From Maribacter antarcticus DSM 21422 (GTDB lineage: Bacteria; Bacteroidota; Bacteroidia; Flavobacteriales; Flavobacteriaceae): a stretch of DNA of 64,000 bases. The stretch is from NCBI RefSeq assembly GCF_000621125.1, contig NZ_JHZC01000008.1, positions 124,001 to 188,000 on the forward strand. The letters run 5' to 3'. Below the pieces are notes generated by a model. It had not been told where the DNA came from. It made no database searches and saw only the letters and a program-made list of their open reading frames with translations. Shown piece by piece: positions 53,392-61,826 of this stretch (within the stretch, counting starts at the first letter, position 1; the number at the start of each line of letters is the position of its first letter). The translations under genes and the position numbers were made by a program.

Positions 53392-54441
53392 ATGGTTTTT
53401 TCGGTTAAAATTCTAGATTGGTACGGCAAAAATAAGCGCGATTTACCATGGCGTGAATCAACCGACCCTTATCGAATATGGCTATCTGAAATCATACTAC
53501 AGCAAACCCGAGTGGCGCAAGGAACACCCTATTATTTAAGTTTTGTTAAAGCCTTTCCCAAAGTAACAGATTTAGCGAAAGCAAAGGAAGAAACCGTGTT
53601 GAAATTATGGCAGGGGCTGGGGTATTATTCCAGAGCACGGAATTTGCATACCTCTGCAAAAATGGTGGTAGATGATTATGGGGGTGAGTTTCCTAATACT
53701 TACGAAAAACTTATGACGCTCAAAGGTGTAGGGGATTATACGGCAAGTGCAATTTCCTCTATCTGTTTTAATGAACGCCAAGCGGTCGTAGATGGTAACG
53801 TGTATCGCGTATTATCGCGTTATTTTGGTATAGCTACAGCAATTAATAGCACGGAGGGTATAAAATACTTTAAAAAATTAGCACAAGAAGTATTACACGT
53901 AAGTAATGTAGGGGATTATAATCAAGGGATAATGGAGTTTGGAGCCATACAATGTACCCCTAAAAATCCGAATTGTACAAACTGCCCATTGCAAAATGGA
54001 TGCATAGCATTAAAAGAAAGGAAAACGGATAGCTTACCAGTAAAATTAAAGAAGATAAAGGTTAAAACACGCTTCTTTAATTATTTGGTGCCATTTTTTG
54101 TTGATAAAAATGGACTAAAATGTACGGTGATTAAACAACGAACTGGAAAGGGAATATGGCAGAACTTATGGGAGTTTCCTTTATTGGAGTCGGAGGATGA
54201 AATCGATATTAAAGCCATCGAAAAAGTATATAGTGAAGTTCTGGAGCTGAAAGGACAACCAACAATTACTTTGTTTAATTCGGATTCTGTCGTGCATAAG
54301 TTGTCCCATCAGCATTTATTTACAAAATTTTGGATTATAGAAATTGATAATCCTATAGCCAATGCCGTTCCTGTTAGCAATTTGGAAAAATATCCTGTTC
54401 CGGTTTTGATATCCACCTTTATGAATGCATTTAAATTTTAG
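53392..54441 (+). CDS. mutY: A/G-specific adenine glycosylase MutY
   Basis: The 349-aa enzyme removes A mispaired with 8-oxoG. The catalytic Glu is in WLSEIILQQTRV (about 31-42), the helix-hairpin-helix is LMTLKGVGDYTASAISSICF with its Asp, and the FeS-cluster cysteines follow the C-x6-C-x2-C-x5-C pattern in CTPKNPNCTNCPLQNGC. The C-terminal NUDIX-like domain (about 225-349) recognises 8-oxoG. I use the ATG at 53392; a TTG lies directly before it. It is the first gene of the conserved mutY-ssb-gldE-gldD run. Confidence 0.96.
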   Translation: MVFSVKILDWYGKNKRDLPWRESTDPYRIWLSEIILQQTRVAQGTPYYLSFVKAFPKVTDLAKAKEETVLKLWQGLGYYSRARNLHTSAKMVVDDYGGEFPNTYEKLMTLKGVGDYTASAISSICFNERQAVVDGNVYRVLSRYFGIATAINSTEGIKYFKKLAQEVLHVSNVGDYNQGIMEFGAIQCTPKNPNCTNCPLQNGCIALKERKTDSLPVKLKKIKVKTRFFNYLVPFFVDKNGLKCTVIKQRTGKGIWQNLWEFPLLESEDEIDIKAIEKVYSEVLELKGQPTITLFNSDSVVHKLSHQHLFTKFWIIEIDNPIANAVPVSNLEKYPVPVLISTFMNAFKF

Positions 54442-54449
54442 TATTTTTG
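54442..54449 (+). promoter_or_regulatory. TAnnTTTG -7 element of ssb
   Basis: TATTTTTG begins directly after the mutY stop codon and lies 19 bp before the ssb ATG, so ssb-gldE-gldD can be transcribed apart from mutY. No clear -33 element was found. Confidence 0.5.
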
Positions 54450-54468
54450 AACTCTAGAAATTATTGAT

Positions 54469-54933
54469 ATGAGTGGTACATTAAATAAGGTAATGCTGAT
54501 TGGGCATTTGGGCGATGAGATTAAAATGCACTACTTTGAGGGTGGTGGGAGTATTGGTAGGTTTCCAATTGCTACCAATGAAACCTATACTAGTAAACAG
54601 ACTGGTGAGCGTGTGACCAACACCGATTGGCACAACATTGTTGTACGTAACAAGGCAGCGGAGATTTGTGAAAAATATTTAAGTAAGGGTGATAAGGTAT
54701 ATGTTGAAGGCAGACTAAAGAATAGACAATGGCAGGGCGAAGATGGTAACACAAGATATACTACAGAGGTGCATGTACAGGAATTCACCTTTCTTTCTAC
54801 CAAGAAGGATAGTATGGCAAACAATCAAGCGCAGTCTTCAGGCACTACCGCGACACCCTTGAATCCTCCAGTTCAACAGAACGCGGCCACCAGTACTAGC
54901 GAACCTGAACAGGAAGATGACCTTCCCTTTTAA
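54469..54933 (+). CDS. ssb: Single-stranded DNA-binding protein
   Basis: The 154-aa SSB has the OB fold (about 1-110; LNKVMLIGHLGDEIKMHYFE, TDWHNIVVRNKAAEICEKYL, GDKVYVEGRLKNRQW), a Gln/Ser/Thr-rich linker and the acidic interaction tip EEQEDDLPF-like (ends DDLPF). It binds ssDNA as a tetramer in replication and repair. It sits between mutY and gldE, the usual flavobacterial arrangement. Confidence 0.97.
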   Translation: MSGTLNKVMLIGHLGDEIKMHYFEGGGSIGRFPIATNETYTSKQTGERVTNTDWHNIVVRNKAAEICEKYLSKGDKVYVEGRLKNRQWQGEDGNTRYTTEVHVQEFTFLSTKKDSMANNQAQSSGTTATPLNPPVQQNAATSTSEPEQEDDLPF

Positions 54934-54950
54934 AACTATAAAACTGACCA

Positions 54951-56279
54951 TTGGATTCTGACCCTTTAAGTTATATGCTCAATTTTTTGGTAATGGATGG
55001 AGCTTTCGCGGGCAATATTTTGGTACTGATTGTATTGCTATCTTGTTCGGCGCTGATTTCAGGTGCAGAGGTGGCTCTTTTTGGCCTTTCTGTTACAGAA
55101 ATCAATACAATAAACGAGCAAAATACACCCCAAAGTAATATTCTTGTAACGTTGTTGGAAAGGCCTAAAAAACTATTGGCGACCATACTAATTGCCAATA
55201 ATGCCATTAATATTGGTATCGTATTACTTTTTAATATGATAGGGGACACTTTGTTTTTTAATATAACCGAGGTTCTCTTTGGATTGGTTTCTCTTCGTTT
55301 TATTTTAGAAGTAATTGTTGCTACTTTTTTAATATTGATGTTTGGCGAGATATTACCAAAGGTTTACGCCAATAGAAATAGGATGAGTTTTTCTAATTTT
55401 ATGGCCTATCCGTTAAGAACCTTGGATTTTCTATTTTCACCACTAAGTTTACCGATGCGTTCCGGAACTATTTTTCTTTACAATAAATTGGGAAAGGAAA
55501 AATCTAGTCTTAGCGTTGATCATTTGTCACAAGCCCTGGAGCTTACCTCAGAAGGTGATACTACTAAAGAAGAGCAGAAAATATTAGAGGGTATCGTAAA
55601 TTTTGGGAATACGGATACCAAACAAGTAATGCGCCCACGAATAGATATTTTTTGCTTGAACGATCAAATGAAATTTCCCGAAGTTCTAGGAGAAATAAGG
55701 CAAAACGGATATTCTAGAATCCCTGTATTTTCTGAAAATATTGATAATGTTTTGGGTGTTTTATATGTGAAGGATGTTTTGCCGTATCTGGATCGTAAAT
55801 CGTTTAACTGGATAACTTTGATTCGCGAACCCTACTTTGTGCCCGAGAATAAAAAACTAGATGATCTACTGGCAGAATTTCAAGCTAAAAAAAATCATCT
55901 AGCCGTAGTTGTAGATGAGTATGGGGGTACATCTGGAATCGTTACCTTAGAAGATATTATCGAAGAAATTGTTGGGGATATCAGTGATGAGTTCGATGAT
56001 GAAGACCTTGTTTTTTCTAAGTTGGATGACCTGAATTACGTTTTTGAAGGGAAAACCACGCTAAAGGATTTTTATAGGGTGGTGAAAATAGAGGACGAAA
56101 CTAATTTTGAAGAAAATAAAGGAGAGTCGGAAACCATAGCTGGTTTTGTGCTGGAAATTGCTAGAAGTTTTCCAAAAAGGGGTGAGGAGGTTTTGTTTGG
56201 AGATTTTAGGTTTGTGGTAGAAAGCTTGGATAAGAAGAGATTAAAACAAATTAAAGTTACGTTGCCGCATGAATTGTAA
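54951..56279 (+). CDS. gldE: Gliding motility-associated protein GldE (CBS/CorC-type)
   Basis: A 442-aa membrane protein of the HlyC/CorC family: a CNNM-type transmembrane domain (about 1-190, with GAEVALFGL and FGEILPKVYANRN), two CBS domains (about 205-330; VLGVLYVKDVLPYLD, VVDEYGGTSGIVTLEDIIEE) and a C-terminal CorC domain (about 345-440). It is named GldE because of its position before gldD and its link to gliding and type IX secretion in Flavobacterium. It starts at a TTG 17 bp after ssb and overlaps gldD by 11 bp. Confidence 0.93.
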   Translation: MDSDPLSYMLNFLVMDGAFAGNILVLIVLLSCSALISGAEVALFGLSVTEINTINEQNTPQSNILVTLLERPKKLLATILIANNAINIGIVLLFNMIGDTLFFNITEVLFGLVSLRFILEVIVATFLILMFGEILPKVYANRNRMSFSNFMAYPLRTLDFLFSPLSLPMRSGTIFLYNKLGKEKSSLSVDHLSQALELTSEGDTTKEEQKILEGIVNFGNTDTKQVMRPRIDIFCLNDQMKFPEVLGEIRQNGYSRIPVFSENIDNVLGVLYVKDVLPYLDRKSFNWITLIREPYFVPENKKLDDLLAEFQAKKNHLAVVVDEYGGTSGIVTLEDIIEEIVGDISDEFDDEDLVFSKLDDLNYVFEGKTTLKDFYRVVKIEDETNFEENKGESETIAGFVLEIARSFPKRGEEVLFGDFRFVVESLDKKRLKQIKVTLPHEL

Positions 56280-56835
56280 ATATTTTGTCTTTTGTCTTTT
56301 GTGCTTTGTTTTTATTATAGGATGTAAGGAGGAGTCCCCAATTCCAAAACCAAAAGCACAAATACGATTAGAATACGCCCAAGGGCAATTGGCCACTTTG
56401 GAGACTGCTAATTTTTCTATCAATTATAACCAGTTAGCCAACCCTAAGAAAAACAAGGATATGGCGTATACCTTGGAATATCCTGAGATGAAAGGCGCTA
56501 TTTTTTTGAGCTACAGGCAATTAGATAATGATTTGGACAAATTGACGCAAGACGCGAAGCGATTGAGCTATGAACATGCGGTCAAGGCCGATAATATCGT
56601 AGAGCAGCCTTTTGTAAATTCAGAATCAAAAGTATACGGTTCTTTATTTGAGGTACAGGGGAATGCTGCCTCGCAAACTCAGTTTTTTGTAACAGATAGT
56701 ACTACCCATTTTTTAACAGGTTCGGTTTACTTTTATACCAAACCTAATTACGATTCCATACTTCCTGCAGCGGCCTATCTTCAAAACGATATTCGTAACA
56801 TTATGGAAACTCTTCGGTGGAAGGAATTAAAATAG
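56269..56835 (+). CDS. gldD: Gliding motility lipoprotein GldD
   Basis: The 188-aa lipoprotein has the leader MNCKYFVFCLLCFVFIIGCK with a lipobox Cys at 19, followed by the GldD sequence (NYNQLANPKKNKDMAYTLEY, GAIFLSYRQLDNDLDKLT, TDSTTHFLTGSVYFY). GldD is needed for gliding and type IX secretion in Flavobacterium johnsoniae. Translation is coupled to gldE by an 11-bp overlap. Its presence shows that the organism has at least part of the Gld/T9SS machinery. Confidence 0.95.
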   Translation: MNCKYFVFCLLCFVFIIGCKEESPIPKPKAQIRLEYAQGQLATLETANFSINYNQLANPKKNKDMAYTLEYPEMKGAIFLSYRQLDNDLDKLTQDAKRLSYEHAVKADNIVEQPFVNSESKVYGSLFEVQGNAASQTQFFVTDSTTHFLTGSVYFYTKPNYDSILPAAAYLQNDIRNIMETLRWKELK

Positions 56836-56840
56836 CCCTA

Positions 56841-57788
56841 ATGCAAAAGCAAAACCTTTTGGAAGTATATGATAGAATTGAACCATATGTTCATAATACC
56901 CCCGTTATGGTTTCTAGTGCTATCAACCAAATTATAGGTACATCTGTCTATTTCAAATGTGAAAATTTTCAACGGGCTGGCGCTTATAAAATAAGGGGAG
57001 CTACAAACGCCATGTTACTTTTGACCCACGCCCAACGAAAAAATGGGGTGGTCACACATTCTTCTGGAAATTTTGCACAAGCCGTTGCTCTGGCAGCAAA
57101 AAGTCTTGACATAACCGCACATATTGTAATGCCTTCTTCCGCTCCCGAGATTAAAAGAGTTGGGGTAAGGGAATATGGCGGACACATCTATAAATGTGAG
57201 CCTACTTTAGCAGCACGGCAGGCCATGGCAGATGAAATTGGCCAAAAAACCAGTGCTACTTTTTTACACCCCTCAAATGATGAGAATGTAATTATGGGCC
57301 AGGGTACTGCCGCATTGGAATTATTAAGAGAGGAGCCTAAACTTCGTTTTATCTTTTGTCCTGTTGGAGGTGGTGGACTCATTGCAGGGTCTTCTTTAGC
57401 TGCGATACATTTTGGAATCAATTGCCAAGTTATAGGCGGAGAACCATTTGAAGCCGACGATGCTTACCGTTCTTTAATAAGCGGAGAAATAGAGGGTAAC
57501 GATACGGCAAATACAATTGCAGACGGACTCAAAACAACCTTGGGCGACAAGAATTTTCCCATAATCAAAAAGCATGTTTCTAAAATCATACGGGTAACCG
57601 AAAATGAAATAATTGCCGCCATGCGCTTGGTTTGGGAGCGTATGAAGATTATTATTGAACCTTCTAGTGCAGTAACTGTGGCAGCCTTGCTTAGAGATGC
57701 GTCAGAGTTTCCAGAGGTTTATAGAAATAAAAAGGTCGGGATTATAATCTCTGGTGGAAATGTGGATTTGAATAACTTACCCTTTTAA
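56841..57788 (+). CDS. PLP-dependent threonine/serine dehydratase-like protein
   Basis: A 315-aa fold-type II PLP enzyme. The Schiff-base Lys (about K50) is in RAGAYKIRGATNAM; the phosphate loop is CPVGGGGLIAGSSL; SSGNFAQAVALAA and IISGGNVDLNNLPF complete the signature. It resembles catabolic threonine dehydratase or serine racemase and has no C-terminal ACT regulatory domain. The ATG at 56841 is preferred to a GTG at 56817 that lies inside gldD. It follows gldD closely and is probably cotranscribed. Confidence 0.9.
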   Translation: MQKQNLLEVYDRIEPYVHNTPVMVSSAINQIIGTSVYFKCENFQRAGAYKIRGATNAMLLLTHAQRKNGVVTHSSGNFAQAVALAAKSLDITAHIVMPSSAPEIKRVGVREYGGHIYKCEPTLAARQAMADEIGQKTSATFLHPSNDENVIMGQGTAALELLREEPKLRFIFCPVGGGGLIAGSSLAAIHFGINCQVIGGEPFEADDAYRSLISGEIEGNDTANTIADGLKTTLGDKNFPIIKKHVSKIIRVTENEIIAAMRLVWERMKIIIEPSSAVTVAALLRDASEFPEVYRNKKVGIIISGGNVDLNNLPF

Positions 57789-57907
57789 AGAAAGGGATAA
57801 GCGTTATTATTCCAATGAGGATAATCTCCGGAATAATACGGGTAAAATGTGCCCAAATAAAATCATGTAAACCATTGAAATTAAAATTTAAAAAGGTATT
57901 TAAAAAA

Positions 57908-59017
57908 ATGATACAATTTCTAGTAGGTTTATTATTTATTCTAATAATTGGTGTGGCCTTATTCGTTAATCTAAGTCCTGAGTTTGGCAGCCCCCCTTCC
58001 AAAAAACAAAGAGAAACCTACGCTCGATCTTCCAACTATAAGGATGGAGTCTTCAGAAATATTGGCAATGTTAAAATGGATATGAGTTTTGGCAAATTCA
58101 TAAAAATGATTGGCGGTTATTTTGCAGAAAATCCAAATACTGTTCCTACTATAGATATTACAGTTTCGAAAATTGACTCGATGGACATTGTCAATTACTC
58201 AGGTTCATCACGCTTGGTATGGTTTGGGCATTCTACTTTCCTCTTACAAATAGAGGGCAATAATATCTTAATTGACCCTATGTTTGGGGATGTGCCTGCC
58301 CCGCATCCTATGTTGGGTGGTAAACGATTTAGTAAATCACTGCCTATTGAAATAGAAAAACTACCTAAAATAGATGCTGTTATTTTCTCCCATGATCATT
58401 ATGATCATTTGGATTACGGTTCTATTCAACTGCTGAAAGATAACGTTGATATGTTCTATACTCCTTTGGGTGTTGGCGCTCACTTAGCAGAATGGGGAGT
58501 TGCTGAGACTAAGATTATGGAGCTAGACTGGTGGGATGAGGTAGCATACAAAGGACTTAAATTTAAAAGCACACCAGCCCAACATTTTTCCGGCCGTGGA
58601 CTGACGGATGGAGGAAAGACCTTATGGAGTGGTTGGGTTATACAATCTGACAAGGATAATATATTTTTTAGCGGTGATAGTGGCTATGGACCTCACTTTA
58701 AAGAAATAGGTGAGCGTTTAGGCCCTTTTGATTTTGCTATGATGGAATGCGGACAGTACAACGAACTCTGGAAGGAAATACATATGATTCCGGAGGAAAC
58801 CGCTCAAGCAGGTCTTGACGTTAAAGCAACTACGATAATGCCCATTCATTGGGGCGCATTTAAACTAGCGCTTCACCCGTGGACTGAACCAGTTGAAAGG
58901 GTTTCTAAAAAAGCATTAGCGTTAGGAATTCCTGTCGTAGTCCCAAAAATCGGAGTGCCAATTTATATCAATACGCCAGATTTTACTAAGGATAGCTGGT
59001 GGGAAAAGATTAATTAG
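57908..59017 (+). CDS. MBL-fold metallo-hydrolase (UlaG/NAPE-PLD-like), membrane-anchored
   Basis: A 369-aa protein: an N-terminal hydrophobic helix (about 1-22, MIQFLVGLLFILIIGVALFV), then a metallo-beta-lactamase fold with the zinc motif SHDHYDHLD (HxHxDH), LVWFGHSTFLLQIEG, FFSGDSGYGPHF and the final His in MPIHWGAFKLALHPW. This is the NAPE-PLD/RomA subgroup, phosphodiesterase-like. The frame is open from 57815, but only the ATG at 57908 yields a normal anchor. It overlaps the convergent lipoprotein gene by 8 bp. The substrate is unknown. Confidence 0.88.
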   Translation: MIQFLVGLLFILIIGVALFVNLSPEFGSPPSKKQRETYARSSNYKDGVFRNIGNVKMDMSFGKFIKMIGGYFAENPNTVPTIDITVSKIDSMDIVNYSGSSRLVWFGHSTFLLQIEGNNILIDPMFGDVPAPHPMLGGKRFSKSLPIEIEKLPKIDAVIFSHDHYDHLDYGSIQLLKDNVDMFYTPLGVGAHLAEWGVAETKIMELDWWDEVAYKGLKFKSTPAQHFSGRGLTDGGKTLWSGWVIQSDKDNIFFSGDSGYGPHFKEIGERLGPFDFAMMECGQYNELWKEIHMIPEETAQAGLDVKATTIMPIHWGAFKLALHPWTEPVERVSKKALALGIPVVVPKIGVPIYINTPDFTKDSWWEKIN

Positions 59018-59435
59018 CGGCATTTAGCAAGGCCTCAGCATTCGCTATACTAGAGTTTATTTCTTCCTTTACTGCGTTCACCTTTTCTTCCTCTTTGTCC
59101 AGCCAATTTTGTTTTTCCTCAGTAAGTGCTTTGCCTTTCATGATTTCATCGGCGTCAAATCGCTTACCAATACCTTGCATCCAATCCATCATGGATTTGT
59201 TGGCGTCTTGTAAGTCACGCATTGCTTTGCCTTGTGGGGAATCCATACCAAGAGAATCGGCAATAGGCTTTAGTTTTCCAACAAGCTGACCTAATTTGCT
59301 CATTTTTGGCATTACCTCATCATGTACGGCCATCACCTGTTGCATTTGAGATGGACTTTTGGCTGTTTTTTCTTCTTTACAAGAAAAAACAGTAAGTAAA
59401 CAAGCTATTACTAGCAATACCGTTATTTTTTTCAT
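59010..59435 (-). CDS. Small helical lipoprotein, unknown function
   Basis: The 141-aa protein has a lipobox leader (MKKITVLLVIACLLTVFSCK, Cys at 19) and a fully alpha-helical mature part rich in Lys/Glu/Met, with likely coiled coil (about 30-60 and 100-140). No family name is recognised with confidence. It follows an HMA-domain protein gene after 2 bp on the same strand, so both are probably one operon. A role in envelope stress or metal handling would be a guess from that linkage. Confidence 0.8.
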   Translation of the reverse strand: MKKITVLLVIACLLTVFSCKEEKTAKSPSQMQQVMAVHDEVMPKMSKLGQLVGKLKPIADSLGMDSPQGKAMRDLQDANKSMMDWMQGIGKRFDADEIMKGKALTEEKQNWLDKEEEKVNAVKEEINSSIANAEALLNAAN

Positions 59436-59437
59436 TT

Positions 59438-59782
59438 TTATTTATTTTTTAGGGTAACTGTATTTATAGTATAAACATACTCTTTTACCTTGGTGCTGGT
59501 AATAACCGATTTCAATGCTAATACGGATACGTAATCTGACTTGAACTTAATTACAGCTTCCTTTGTTTCATAGCTCACTACTGCTGAAATTACACCTGCC
59601 GTATTTGTTAAATTCATAGCGATTTTATCTGCACATCCTTTTTGGCAAGCCATACCCTCAATACCCATAACAGCATTGCTTAATTTTTGTTCTTGGCTGG
59701 TTAGTGAATCGTTTTCATTTTCTTGACTATAAGACATGCTGACAACAAGAAACAAGGTTAAAAAGCTTATAAACAGCTTCAT
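59438..59782 (-). CDS. Exported heavy-metal-associated (HMA) domain protein
   Basis: The 114-aa protein has a signal peptide (about 1-19, ending SYS/Q) and one HMA ferredoxin-like domain (about 35-110). The metal loop is GMACQKGC, so the cysteines (C46, C50) are spaced C-x3-C rather than the classic C-x2-C of copper chaperones. It may bind copper or another soft metal in the periplasm. It is followed 2 bp later by the helical lipoprotein gene. The 277 bp to the divergent transporter show no gene. Confidence 0.85.
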   Translation of the reverse strand: MKLFISFLTLFLVVSMSYSQENENDSLTSQEQKLSNAVMGIEGMACQKGCADKIAMNLTNTAGVISAVVSYETKEAVIKFKSDYVSVLALKSVITSTKVKEYVYTINTVTLKNK

Positions 59783-60059
59783 GCGTTAGATTTTTTATTA
59801 ATTAAGGGTTTTTATTTGTAAAAGACACATGTAAACCCTGATAGTCTTGTAAAGATACCAAATATTGAAAACGCACTTAGTAGCTTGATCTTAAAATTAA
59901 TGCGTTTTTCTAATCTTTGATTTGGAGATGCTCTTGATAAAACAGATACAGGTATGGTAGGTTAATTTAGAAAACAGAGGAAAAATTACATTAAATACGC
60001 GAACACCTTTATTTTTTACTCATAAATAAGTCTCACTTTTGTAAAAAAATTTAAGTACT

Positions 60060-60947
60060 GTGAGTCTTCAACAACGCAAATGGTTTTACCTTGTTATTTT
60101 ATCGTTCATTTGGGGTACTTCCTATATATTAATAAAAAAAGGTTTAGAAGGGTTTGCCCCTTTGCAATTAGTTTCTCTTCGTATTATCATAGCCGGAGGT
60201 CTTTTATTGCTTATAGGCTTCAAGTCTTTAAAAACTATTAAAAAAGAGGACTGGAAGTGGCTGGCCCTCTCGGGTTTTGTAGGCAGCTTTTTTCCTATGT
60301 TCCTCTTTGCTTTTGCGCAAACTGAAATCGATAGTAGTGTAACGGCAGTTTTAAATTCTTTAGTGCCTTTGTTCACGTTGTTTGTTGGTCTTTTTGCTTT
60401 TGGGATTTCGTTTACAAGAAATCAGTTATTGGGCGTTTTGGTAGGCTTACTTGGTGCTTTGTTGTTGGTGGTTTTTGGCAGTAGTATGAATCCAGAACAA
60501 AATTACTGGTATGCCGGCTTAGTAGTTATAGCAACGATTTGTTATGCGAGTAATGCCAATATCATCAAAAGTAAATTACAAGGAGTTAGTCCTATGGGAA
60601 TTGCAGTTGGGAACTTTGTTTGTATCCTTTTACCAGGCCTAGCACTCTTACCTATTGCAGGAACCTTTAATTCCGTAGTTGTTTCCGGAGATTTCTTTTG
60701 GAGTTCCCTTGGCTATATTGTCTTACTTTGTGTTATTGGCACTAGTATCGCCAAGGTACTGTTCAATAAATTGATACAGATTTCTAGTCCTGTTTTCTCT
60801 GTATCGGTGACCTATTTGATACCTATTGTGGGGATATTCTGGGGTATTATGGATGGTGAAGCATTTGCCTTGGAACAATTTGGGGCATCGCTCTTGATTT
60901 TGGCAGGGGTCTATTTGGTGAATAAAAAAAAGAAAAAAGCAACTTAA
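60060..60947 (+). CDS. EamA-family (DMT) transporter
   Basis: A 295-aa inner-membrane protein with ten predicted helices in two EamA repeats (about 8-140 and 152-290). It has the family entry motif FIWGTSYILIKKGLEGF, the conserved PLFTLFVGLF and, in the second half, LIPIVGIFWGIMDGE. Such proteins export metabolites such as amino acids; the substrate cannot be predicted. The start is GTG; no ATG lies close by. It is monocistronic as far as can be seen. Confidence 0.92.
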   Translation: MSLQQRKWFYLVILSFIWGTSYILIKKGLEGFAPLQLVSLRIIIAGGLLLLIGFKSLKTIKKEDWKWLALSGFVGSFFPMFLFAFAQTEIDSSVTAVLNSLVPLFTLFVGLFAFGISFTRNQLLGVLVGLLGALLLVVFGSSMNPEQNYWYAGLVVIATICYASNANIIKSKLQGVSPMGIAVGNFVCILLPGLALLPIAGTFNSVVVSGDFFWSSLGYIVLLCVIGTSIAKVLFNKLIQISSPVFSVSVTYLIPIVGIFWGIMDGEAFALEQFGASLLILAGVYLVNKKKKKAT

Positions 60948-61019
60948 TTTTATCCCTCACTGTAACAAACAATAGTTATGTTAGTCTTTAAGTGGAAATC
61001 AATTTAAAAACGAGCCAAT

Positions 61020-61763
61020 ATGAAATCAGTAAGTCTAACGTTTTTAGTGGTAATTTTTACCATTACATCGAGCACTGCACAAGAGAAAATCTTTAACGTT
61101 AAGAATTTTGACAAGGTTATTATTAGTCCACATATAGAAGTAAACCTCGTTGCAGGAAATGAGACCTCCGTTGCAATAGAAAACGCGAAGGTTTCCATGG
61201 ATAAGATTAATGTCGAAGTAGAAGGGAATACCTTGCGGGTCTATTTGGATGGCGCAAAGACAGTTACAAAGTCAGAACGGGTTTCTTCTGATAAATGGAA
61301 GGGAAAAAGAGCTATTTATAACGGCACCATGGCTACGGCCACTATCACTTATAAAACATTAAAGAATCTTTCTATACGAGGCGAAGAAATAGTAAAATGT
61401 AAGAGCGATTTAACTGAAGATGAACTTAAAATATCACTTTACGGAGAAACTAAAGTATATTTTGAAGGTTTGGTGTTGAATGAGCTTACGGTCGCTATTT
61501 ATGGTTCTTCGTATTTAGAAATAGCAAAAGGTAATGTAGAACGTCAAGTCTTTAGAGCCTACGGTGAAAGTGAAGTAAATACTATTGGAATGGAAAATGA
61601 GGAAACCAAGATTACTGCCTATGGACAAAGTAATTTTAGAGTAAAGGTTTCAGATCGATTAAAAGTTACGTGTTACGGAGAGACAACTATTAACTACGAA
61701 GGTGATCCAGATGTGGATAACGGTATTATTATTGGCGAGGCCAAGGTCAGAAAGATTGGATAA
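61020..61763 (+). CDS. GIN-domain (DUF2807) secreted protein
   Basis: A 247-aa exported protein (signal peptide about 1-20, ending SSTAQ) with the GIN/DUF2807 beta-helix (about 25-235): NVKNFDKVIISPHIEVNLVA, NTLRVYLDGAK, then strand-turn repeats such as LSIRGEEIVKCKSDL and IAIYGSSYLEIA. GIN proteins are widespread in Bacteroidota, and their role on the cell surface or in the periplasm is not defined. It is followed by a bidirectional terminator shared with the convergent M16 gene. Confidence 0.86.
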   Translation: MKSVSLTFLVVIFTITSSTAQEKIFNVKNFDKVIISPHIEVNLVAGNETSVAIENAKVSMDKINVEVEGNTLRVYLDGAKTVTKSERVSSDKWKGKRAIYNGTMATATITYKTLKNLSIRGEEIVKCKSDLTEDELKISLYGETKVYFEGLVLNELTVAIYGSSYLEIAKGNVERQVFRAYGESEVNTIGMENEETKITAYGQSNFRVKVSDRLKVTCYGETTINYEGDPDVDNGIIIGEAKVRKIG

Positions 61764-61777
61764 GTGTTCTTTAAAAT

Positions 61778-61809
61778 AAAAAATCCCACCGTAGCGTGGG
61801 ATTTTTTTT
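61778..61809. terminator. Bidirectional terminator between GIN and M16 genes
   Basis: AAATCCCAC-CGTAG-CGTGGGATTT forms a strong stem flanked by an A-run on the left and nine T on the right, so it works on both strands for the convergent genes. Confidence 0.9.
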
Positions 61810-61826
61810 TGCAATGTATTGCGTTA

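Noticed and set aside
59865..59912. Inverted repeat AAAACGCA/TGCGTTTT in the gap before the EamA gene
   Set aside because: Short arms, a long AT-rich spacer and no gene it could terminate; likely chance.
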